A DNA stretch of 64,000 nt from JBCCAG01 sp050331115. Lineage in GTDB: Bacteria > Cyanobacteriota > Cyanobacteriia > CAKZMO01. The notes under the pieces are model-generated. The model was not told the origin of the DNA and searched no databases. It was given only the letters and a program-made list of their open reading frames with translations. This document shows positions 58,338-64,000 of the stretch, piece by piece. Position 1 is the stretch's first letter; each line of letters opens with the position of its first letter. The stretch covers positions 1-64,000 of the forward strand of contig JBHJHD010000033.1 in assembly GCA_050331115.1 (NCBI GenBank), written 5' to 3'. Position numbers and translations under genes: made by a program.

Positions 58338-59489
58338 ATGACCCCTTCGATTCCACCTGCGCAGCCAACGGCAGTATCTCAGCCAGCAGCCTCTAAAGCA
58401 GCAGCCTCTAAAGCAGCAGCCGCAGAATTTTCTAACCCGCTATTGTCCACTGAGCGATCGCGGCTGTGGATGCCAGAACAGGTTTTGTTCACGCCGGCGG
58501 CCCTGCAGGACGACTGGGGGCAGCAGATTCTGGCGCGCGTTGAACGCCTAGGTCTACCCATTAAAAAGCTAACTCAAAACCGCATTACCGGGCTGCGAGG
58601 CAGAACTGAACAGGAGACCTACAGCACGGCTAAGCAAACTTTGGCCGTAGTCGTGGCTCCGCCCGGCCAGTTCAAGCTCACGCCCATTCCCCCCTCTGCC
58701 GACTGGCAGTTTCACCTGGCCCAGGGCTGTCCGGCCCACTGTCAGTATTGCTATTTGGCGGGGAGCTTACAGGGGCCGCCCGTTGTTCGGACCTACGCCA
58801 ACCTGCCGCAGATCCTAGATAACCTGAAGCATTACGAGTCTGCCGAGGGCGAGACAAGCTTTGAAGTCAGCTGCTACACCGATCCCCTGGGTATTGAGCA
58901 CCTCACCGGCAGCTTGGCGGCCTGCATCCGCTACTTTGGGACCCGAGAGCGCGGTCGCCTGCGCTGGGTGAGTAAGTTTGACGCCGTGGAAGAGCTGGTC
59001 GATTTGCCCCACAACGGTCGGACGCGCTGCCGGTTTAGCGTTAACGCTCGGTCGGTGTTTCATTTTGAGGGCGGCACGGCAAAGATATCCCAGCGCCTAG
59101 CGGCCCTGAGAACTCTGGCGCTGCCGCCGGCCCGCGGCGGCGGCGGGTATCCTGTTGGTCTAGTGATTGCCCCCATCATGCCCCTAGAGGACTGGGCCCA
59201 GGAGTATGGCGAGCTGTTTGACCAGATTGAGGCGGCCCTCGATTTTGAGTGCGACTTGACCTTTGAGCTGATCTCCCATCGCTTTACGCCGGGGTCGAAA
59301 GCCGTGCTGCAGACGTGGTACCCAAAAAGTCGACTAGACTTAGACGAAGGCAGCCGCAGCGTTAAGCGCAATAAATTTGGCGGCGTTAAGTACGTCTATG
59401 AGCGCGACACGATGCGATCGCTCAAATCCTTTTTCGAGTCGGAGATCGGCAGACGATTTCCACAGGCTCATATTTTGTATTGGACCTAG
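58338..59489 (+). CDS. Spore photoproduct lyase-like radical SAM protein
   Basis: A 383-residue radical SAM enzyme. CPAHCQYC gives Cys131, Cys135 and Cys138 for the [4Fe-4S] cluster, close to the spacing used by SPL enzymes. Cys179 in EVSCYTDPLGIEH is a candidate H-atom donor at a similar distance as in spore photoproduct lyase. The C-terminal part contains LDEGSRSVKRNKFGGVKYVYERD. Cyanobacterial SPL-like proteins are known; whether they repair thymine dimers is not settled. The N-terminal 30 residues include a 15-base repeat (SKAAA). Confidence 0.87.
   Translation: MTPSIPPAQPTAVSQPAASKAAASKAAAAEFSNPLLSTERSRLWMPEQVLFTPAALQDDWGQQILARVERLGLPIKKLTQNRITGLRGRTEQETYSTAKQTLAVVVAPPGQFKLTPIPPSADWQFHLAQGCPAHCQYCYLAGSLQGPPVVRTYANLPQILDNLKHYESAEGETSFEVSCYTDPLGIEHLTGSLAACIRYFGTRERGRLRWVSKFDAVEELVDLPHNGRTRCRFSVNARSVFHFEGGTAKISQRLAALRTLALPPARGGGGYPVGLVIAPIMPLEDWAQEYGELFDQIEAALDFECDLTFELISHRFTPGSKAVLQTWYPKSRLDLDEGSRSVKRNKFGGVKYVYERDTMRSLKSFFESEIGRRFPQAHILYWT
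58386..58420 (+). repeat. 15-base tandem repeat in the SPL-like gene
   Basis: GCAGCCTCTAAAGCA at 58386-58400 and 58401-58415 with a partial third (GCAGC), encoding ASKAA ASKAA A. Exact copies, in frame, in the variable N terminus. Confidence 0.85.
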
Positions 59490-59534
59490 ATTCTTTACTA
59501 GACCTAGGTTCTGTACTGGACCTGGGTCTAGTCT
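59481..59534 (+). repeat. 18-base tandem repeat at the SPL/DUF4112 junction
   Basis: TGGACCTAGATTCTTTAC (59481), TAGACCTAGGTTCTGTAC (59499) and a weaker TGGACCTGGGTCTAGTCT (59517). The first unit contains the SPL-like stop codon; the other two fill the spacer to the DUF4112 gene. Duplicated spacer DNA. Confidence 0.75.
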
Positions 59535-59587
59535 GCGCCATTAACCTAAACCGCTTCTATTTCCACGGCCTATCGGAGACCCTCTCA

Positions 59588-60007
59588 ATGAATACCGTCA
59601 GCGATCGCCTCAAAACCCTAAACCGCATCCGCAGGTTCAGCCGCCTGATGGACACGGCGATCGGGATTCCGGGGACGAAGTTTCGCATTGGCCTCGACCC
59701 AATTATCGGTCTACTGCCCGGCGTGGGCGATCTGGCGACGACTGGCCTGTCGGTCTACGTTCTGGTGATGGCGGCCCGCTTCCGCTTGCCAATGCCACTG
59801 TTACGGGGGATGATCTTCAATGTGGCTCTAGAAGCGGTCTTGGGATCTATTCCCGTCGTTGGCGATGTGTTCGACGCGTTCTTCAAGGCCAATATTCGCA
59901 ACCTTGCCGTGCTTGAGCAGCACCTCCAGGAAAGCGCCCCCGAGCTTCAGGCTGCGGACTCAGAAAACTTATCTAGCGTCGACCCAGACTTCGCGCGATC
60001 GCTTTAG
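59588..60007 (+). CDS. DUF4112 membrane protein
   Basis: A 139-residue protein with the DUF4112 pattern: RIRRFSRLMDTAIGIPGTKFRIGLDPIIGLLPGVGDLATTGLSVYVLVMAARFRLPMPLLRGMIFNVALEAVLGSIPVVGDVFDAFFKANIRN. Two hydrophobic regions at about 45-68 and 80-105. Function unknown, widespread in bacteria. The ATG at 59588 is chosen; an upstream extension of 36 codons runs through the repeat. Followed by tspO. Confidence 0.9.
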   Translation: MNTVSDRLKTLNRIRRFSRLMDTAIGIPGTKFRIGLDPIIGLLPGVGDLATTGLSVYVLVMAARFRLPMPLLRGMIFNVALEAVLGSIPVVGDVFDAFFKANIRNLAVLEQHLQESAPELQAADSENLSSVDPDFARSL

Positions 60008-60055
60008 CAGCGTCGCTCACTCTAGACCCCAATACCGTTACTGAAGAGGGTGCTG

Positions 60056-60520
60056 ATGATGATACCGTCATGGCTGGCGATTGGAGGAATAACGCTGCTG
60101 ATTGGGCTGGCTGGAAACGTTATTCGACCCAAAGACATCAAGTGGTTCCGGCGGCTAGAGCGCCCCAGCTGGTTGACCATTGAGCCGCTAATTCCAATTA
60201 TTTGGATCACCGTGTTCATCTGCGGAGCCTGGTCCGCCTATATCGTTTGGACCAGCCAGCCTGGTGAAACCTCGACCTGGCTGCGCATGGCCCTGTATGC
60301 GCTGTTAGAGGCCGTTACCGTTACCTACACCCCAGCGATGCTCTGGACCCATCGCCTTAGGATAGGCACAGTTATAGGCGGCACAGGATTTCTTCTGGCC
60401 CTAGGATTGGCCATATTTGTCAGCCCGGTATCTCTGTGGGCGACGCTGCTGCTCGTACCCTACCTGCTTTGGAGCCCGATTGGGACGTTGGCGACCTGGC
60501 AGATGGAAAGAATCAACTGA
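60056..60520 (+). CDS. tspO: TspO/MBR family protein
   Basis: A 154-residue membrane protein with about five helices. RPSWLTIEPLIPIIWITVFICGAWSAYIVW and TYTPAMLWTHRLRIG carry Trp/Tyr/Pro residues placed as in TspO. Proteins of this family bind porphyrins and sterols and are linked to tetrapyrrole and stress control in cyanobacteria. The sequence is divergent from well-studied TspO. The ATG at 60056 has GAAGAGGG upstream. Confidence 0.75.
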   Translation: MMIPSWLAIGGITLLIGLAGNVIRPKDIKWFRRLERPSWLTIEPLIPIIWITVFICGAWSAYIVWTSQPGETSTWLRMALYALLEAVTVTYTPAMLWTHRLRIGTVIGGTGFLLALGLAIFVSPVSLWATLLLVPYLLWSPIGTLATWQMERIN

Positions 60521-60763
60521 GACTAGCCTGATAGACCGAAGCATCTGACCTCTAGGGCGATCGCTGCGATAAAGGGGCTTGGTGAGCCAGTAAGCCCGCA
60601 CACCACAGCAAGCTGAGGTCTGCTGACGCGCTATATCTACGAATCGAGTTAAGTTAACCTATTATAAATATTGATATGGCGGCCAGCGATGGGGCTAGTT
60701 GATATAGCGGCTAGCGCTCGGCGCGGTGACGCTGAGCGCTGAATTTTTCCAGCAGGTTAAATA
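60521..60763. other. Region between tspO and cysH
   Basis: About 240 bp. No coding frame supported. A/T-rich near the middle (TTAAGTTAACCTATTATAAATATTGATAT), which probably includes the cysH promoter. Direct 'CGGC/TAGC' micro-repeats (GGCGGCCAGCGATGG and GCGGCTAGCGCTCGG) lie near 60678-60721. Confidence 0.45.
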
Positions 60764-61540
60764 ATGCTTATGGTGAGTGTGAGATCGCAAGCGTTGGGCT
60801 TAGACCACAATCTGGATTTATCGGCAGTCAATCGACAGCTCAATCACGCGGGCGCAGAGCGGATTGTTCAGTGGGCCGTAGAGACGTTTGGCGACGGCCT
60901 GGTGATGAGCACGAGCTTTGGCATCCACTCTGCAGTCATGCTTCACCTCGTCACCCAGGCTAAGCCAGATATTCCAGTGATTTGGGTCGACACGGGCTAT
61001 CTGCCTGCAAAGACCTACGTATTTGCCAAGTCCCTGACCGAGCGCCTCGATCTCAACCTCAAGGTCTACCAGTCAGCGCTGAGCCCAGCCCGCATGGAGG
61101 CCCTACACGGTCGGCTTTGGGCCCAAACCGATCTCGAGTCTCTCAATCAATACGACCACATCCGCAAGGTGGAGCCCATGCAGAGGGCCCTGCGCGATCT
61201 CAAAGCCTCGGCTTGGCTAGCAGGGCTGCGGGCCAACCAGACTCAGCATCGGCGATCGCTAGAGGTAGTCAACAAACAGTCCGGAGTCTATAAAGTTCTG
61301 CCCATTCTGTCTTGGTCCGCAAAGGAGGTTTACTACTACCTGAAGGACAACGACCTACCCCACCATCCCCTGTTTGACGAAGGCTATATGACCGTGGGCG
61401 ATTGGCACTCTAGCCGGCCCGTTACGGCTGCCGACGGTGATGCGAGAGATACGCGCTTTCACGGCGTCAAGCAAGAGTGTGGGCTCCACATGCCTAAGAC
61501 AGCGGGCGAGGCTGAGAGCCTAGACTCTAGCTCTCTTTAG
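60764..61540 (+). CDS. cysH: Phosphoadenylylsulfate reductase
   Basis: A 258-residue PAPS/APS reductase of assimilatory sulfate reduction. STSFGIHSAVMLHLV, WVDTGYLPAKTY and GLRANQTQHRR bind the nucleotide; the catalytic KQECGLH contains Cys239. The extra cysteine pairs of APS-type reductases are absent, so it uses PAPS with thioredoxin. The 3' end overlaps the convergent hisS end by 14 bases. Confidence 0.94.
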   Translation: MLMVSVRSQALGLDHNLDLSAVNRQLNHAGAERIVQWAVETFGDGLVMSTSFGIHSAVMLHLVTQAKPDIPVIWVDTGYLPAKTYVFAKSLTERLDLNLKVYQSALSPARMEALHGRLWAQTDLESLNQYDHIRKVEPMQRALRDLKASAWLAGLRANQTQHRRSLEVVNKQSGVYKVLPILSWSAKEVYYYLKDNDLPHHPLFDEGYMTVGDWHSSRPVTAADGDARDTRFHGVKQECGLHMPKTAGEAESLDSSSL

Positions 61541-62822
61541 CGCTTGCTGCCCGAGCCGCGTAGAGCCGGTTACGCAGCTCGGCCGCCTGCTCGCGCAAAT
61601 TGGCCTGCGTGACCTCTTCTTGGGTGCCTGAAGCCAGCCACTTGAGCTGGGCGCTGCCCTGCTCGGCTTCAGCGTCCCCCAGCATGATGCAGGCCACCGC
61701 GCCGCTGCGGTCGGCGCGCTTCAGCTGCTTGCCAAAGGCGCTGCCCGTAACGTCGAGCTCAGCGGCGAACCCCGCCTGACGCAGCTGGTGGGCTAAAACC
61801 AGCGCCTGGGCCTCAGCCCGCTCACCCCGAGAGGCAATGTACAGATCAGGTGAGGCAAATTGAGCCGCATCCTGCTGCTGGAGCAGCAAAATCAGGCGCT
61901 CTGCGCCGCTGGCCCAGCCAATGGCGGCGGTATCCGGGCCGCCGAGCTGCGCGACAAGGCCGTTGTAGCGACCGCCTGCGCATACCGTGGCCTGCGCCCC
62001 CAGGGCTTCAGACTGAATCTCAAACACCGTGTGGGTGTAGTAGTCGAGGCCGCGCACCAGCTGCGTATCTAGGGCGTAGGAAATACCAAGATCCTTGAGC
62101 AGCGCCTGGACGCGCTCAAACCGCTGCAGAGACGCGTCGCTCAAATAGTCATATAGGCTGGGGGCCTCCTGCAAAATCTCCCGAGTGCGCTCGTGCTTTG
62201 AATCCAAGATCCGCAGGGGATTGCGCCCCAGGCGGTCCTGGGAGTCAGCGTCTAGCTCGGCTTTGTAGGGCGTCAAGTAGTCGACCAGCGCCTGCCGGTA
62301 CTGCTGGCGATCGCCCAAATCGCCGATGGAGTTGAACACCAGCGTCAGCTCGTCTAAGCCCAGGGCCTGAAGAAACTGGGTGGCCAGGGCAATCGCCTCG
62401 GCATCGGTGCGGGGATCGTCGCTGCCCAGCACCTCGACACCCACCTGGTGAAACTGCCGCTGGCGACCCGCCTGGGGGCGCTCGTAGCGAAACATGGGGC
62501 CAAAGTACCAAAGCCGCTGCAGGCCCTGGGCATAAAGGCTGTGCTCGATGAAGGCGCGCACCACGCTAGCCGTGTTCTCTGGCCGCAGGGTCAAAGAGCG
62601 ATCGCCGCGATCGCTGAAGGTATACATCTCCTTGTTGACCACGTCTGTCGCCTCACCGATGCTGCGCTTGAAGAGATCGGTTTGCTCAAAGATTGGCGTG
62701 CGAATCTCTCGGTATGCGGCCCGGGTTAGGACGTTGCGGGCGGCCGCCTCAACTTTGTACCAATAGGCAATATCGTCGGGCAGAACGTCCTTCGTGCCCC
62801 GAATTGCTTTTACCATTTCCAT
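61527..62822 (-). CDS. hisS: Histidine--tRNA ligase
   Basis: A 431-residue class II synthetase. Motifs: AIRGTKDVLP at the start, the motif 2 area LTLRPENTASVVRAF and FRYERPQAGRQRQFHQVGVE, QLVRGLDYYTHTVFE, and YNGLVAQLGGPDTAAIGWASGAERLI in motif 3. The C-terminal anticodon domain begins about 325 (LYIASRGERAEAQALVLAHQLR). It charges tRNA-His. Convergent with cysH. Confidence 0.95.
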   Translation of the reverse strand: MEMVKAIRGTKDVLPDDIAYWYKVEAAARNVLTRAAYREIRTPIFEQTDLFKRSIGEATDVVNKEMYTFSDRGDRSLTLRPENTASVVRAFIEHSLYAQGLQRLWYFGPMFRYERPQAGRQRQFHQVGVEVLGSDDPRTDAEAIALATQFLQALGLDELTLVFNSIGDLGDRQQYRQALVDYLTPYKAELDADSQDRLGRNPLRILDSKHERTREILQEAPSLYDYLSDASLQRFERVQALLKDLGISYALDTQLVRGLDYYTHTVFEIQSEALGAQATVCAGGRYNGLVAQLGGPDTAAIGWASGAERLILLLQQQDAAQFASPDLYIASRGERAEAQALVLAHQLRQAGFAAELDVTGSAFGKQLKRADRSGAVACIMLGDAEAEQGSAQLKWLASGTQEEVTQANLREQAAELRNRLYAARAASAKES

Positions 62823-62929
62823 ACCTGGAGTCCTAATCAGTTCGGGTTCAAAGTCACGCAGCTTGGGGCGGCGCAGCTTCGGCTTACGGGGCTCGTCTGG
62901 CCTATTTGTTCACCTGCAGCCTTGTGGGA

Positions 62930-63235
62930 TCAGTCCTCAATCAGCTCCCACGGGCCGTGACGCAATCCATAGTACAGAAGAATGGATTCCACCTGCTGCC
63001 GATCGGGCTGCGCTTCGCTGGGTGTGTAGTGAATTCTAAGACCGCCTACCTGACTCTGACTATAGTCAAAGGTAGCGGCGGTTTGCGGCAAAAGACTAAT
63101 ATCGACGCCAGGGCACTGACGGAGGTGGGCAGAGACTTCACGGTACACCGCTAGGGGAAGCCCAGGACAGCGAACATCGACTTGAGCAAGGGCATCGGAC
63201 TGCGATACGGCGATCGCCGGCACAATGGGGGGCAT
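62930..63235 (-). CDS. Conserved cyanobacterial protein next to pedR
   Basis: A 101-residue protein with VDVRCPGLPLAVYREVSAHLRQCPGVDISLLPQ and DYSQSQVGGLRIHYTPS followed by RQQVESILLYYGLRHGPWE. A compact alpha/beta pattern with paired helices. I recognise the 'CPGLPLAVYRE' and 'QSQVGGL' blocks as a type conserved in cyanobacteria, usually beside a LuxR-type gene. It begins 4 bases after the pedR stop, so it is co-transcribed. Function unknown. Confidence 0.75.
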   Translation of the reverse strand: MPPIVPAIAVSQSDALAQVDVRCPGLPLAVYREVSAHLRQCPGVDISLLPQTAATFDYSQSQVGGLRIHYTPSEAQPDRQQVESILLYYGLRHGPWELIED

Positions 63236-63239
63236 AGCG

Positions 63240-63530
63240 CTAAGTCAAACGGTGGGATTCGGATACCGCGACATCTACCGAGACCGGCAGCACGCAGCAA
63301 TTGACCTGGTCTAGGCAGACCTTACCCCATCTGAGCGCCCACCTCACCAGCTCGACTCGATTAGCCGTCGATGTCTTAGTCAAGATATTGCTGACGTGGT
63401 TATCAACCGTACGCTTACTGATGCTCAGCGCCTCAGCAATATCTTGGTTCGTCAGACCAGCTGTTACCAGCTCAACAATCTGCAGCTCTCGCTCTGAGAG
63501 TGCTGCCTCCCTATCCACACCGCCTGCCAT
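63240..63530 (-). CDS. pedR: PedR-type LuxR family regulator
   Basis: A 96-residue protein that is only a LuxR DNA-binding domain plus short tail: LSERELQIVELVTAGLTNQDIAEALSISKRTVDNHVSNILTKT (about 12-55), RVELVRWALRWGKVCLDQVNCCVLP, and an acidic end. The Cys-rich KVCLDQVNCC tail fits PedR, a redox-responsive regulator controlled by thioredoxin under changing light in Synechocystis. The frame also allows a GTG two codons upstream. Transcribed with the 101-residue gene. Confidence 0.85.
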   Translation of the reverse strand: MAGGVDREAALSERELQIVELVTAGLTNQDIAEALSISKRTVDNHVSNILTKTSTANRVELVRWALRWGKVCLDQVNCCVLPVSVDVAVSESHRLT

Positions 63531-63656
63531 TCCCACCTGTTCGCCCTGTATATGTACCTACTGCCATGCTACTCATTCTAAAGGCTTATCCGTCAAAATA
63601 CAGCCCGGTGACAGCCATTTGAACCCCGAGCTAAGGGTTCAAGTTAACATGGATTT

Positions 63657-64000
63657 ATGACTAAGACTGTTGATATATTTGGCGTCCCGCATACCTACGA
63701 GTTAACGGACTCCAATCACCCAACTTGCCTGGTTTTTATCCATGGCTGGCTGCTAAGCCGCCGCTACTGGCGACCCTTAGTTGATCAGCTATCGGGCTAC
63801 CCATGTCTGTTTTACGACCTGCGGGGATTTGGCGAGTCGCCCCTGGGGTCAGCTCTCTCCGACGGCGGCGATAGCGATGGCGACACCAGTTCACAAGCTA
63901 GCTGCGCTGCCCCTGCGTCAGACCCAGCCGCAGCAATGACTAACAGCGGCGGCGCACCGGCGGCGGCGCAGGCGCTACAGAGCCAGTCAGCCTCCCCCTA
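63657..64000 (+). CDS. Alpha/beta hydrolase, truncated by window end
   Basis: Only the first 114 codons are present. MTKTVDIFGVPHTYELTDSN is followed by CLVFIHGWLLSRRYWRPLVDQLSGYPCLFYDLRGFGESP, with the HGW oxyanion region and the strand-turn pattern of an alpha/beta hydrolase. After that comes an Ala/Ser/Gly-rich insertion (about 65-114), unusual for the family at this position. The nucleophile and His lie beyond the window. Confidence 0.82.
   Translation, partial: MTKTVDIFGVPHTYELTDSNHPTCLVFIHGWLLSRRYWRPLVDQLSGYPCLFYDLRGFGESPLGSALSDGGDSDGDTSSQASCAAPASDPAAAMTNSGGAPAAAQALQSQSASP

Overview
The window looks like ordinary chromosome from a cyanobacterium of fairly high G+C content, probably a filamentous or Leptolyngbya-type lineage; species cannot be fixed from the sequence. 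The evidence is photosystem I genes psaI and psaL, plastocyanin petE, a CtaA-type copper ATPase, a PedR-type LuxR regulator, several cyanobacteria-restricted families (DUF3181, DUF1815, DUF2839, the PSII-S4 protein), and many HIP1 octamers (GCGATCGC) in coding DNA. Genes are densely packed on both strands. There is no rRNA operon, prophage, intact insertion sequence or CRISPR array.

Layout. 0-8.4 kb: tRNA-Val, S4-domain protein, a group II PLP decarboxylase, small proteins, a NurA nuclease, a CAP lipoprotein and a glycosyltransferase. 8.7-13 kb: a MITE-like repeat, a double VOC protein, a repeat-bearing hypothetical protein, then psaI-psaL. 13-20 kb: accessory enzymes (aspartyl/asparaginyl hydroxylase fold, MFS carrier, Rieske oxygenase, alpha-oxoamine synthase fold). 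19.4-29.5 kb: hisA, ctaA, FHA protein, tmk-holB, a serine-recombinase-like protein, PhzF, endonuclease V. 29.6-33.2 kb: a UDP-sugar pair (UDP-glucose dehydrogenase and UDP-glucuronate decarboxylase, giving UDP-xylose) and petE. 33-45.7 kb: housekeeping genes (speA, murJ, moaC, tRNA-Arg, hisN-like, a two-part permease, ribE, bifunctional nuclease, Fe-S aldo/keto reductase). 45.7-64 kb: a degenerate histidine kinase, comF, infC, an SLH protein, RMD1 family, a GH10-like protein, a response regulator, a gyrase/topo IV A subunit, a spore-photolyase-like radical SAM enzyme, TspO, cysH, hisS, pedR with a partner, and a truncated alpha/beta hydrolase.

No clear new multi-gene defence or biosynthetic system is present. 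The most unusual signal is sequence-level: at least eight tandem arrays with an exact 15-base (five-codon) period sit inside six unrelated genes, and two of these genes share the core GCAGTGCAGCA. Arrays with 18 and 24 base periods also lie in coding or gene-end DNA, while 10, 13, 14 and 16 base arrays lie between genes or at a gene end. Other points are a serine-recombinase homologue whose catalytic positions are replaced, a kinase-like protein with an eroded ATPase domain, a GyrA-like subunit without a recognisable GyrA box, and several dyads upstream of photosystem and oxygenase genes.
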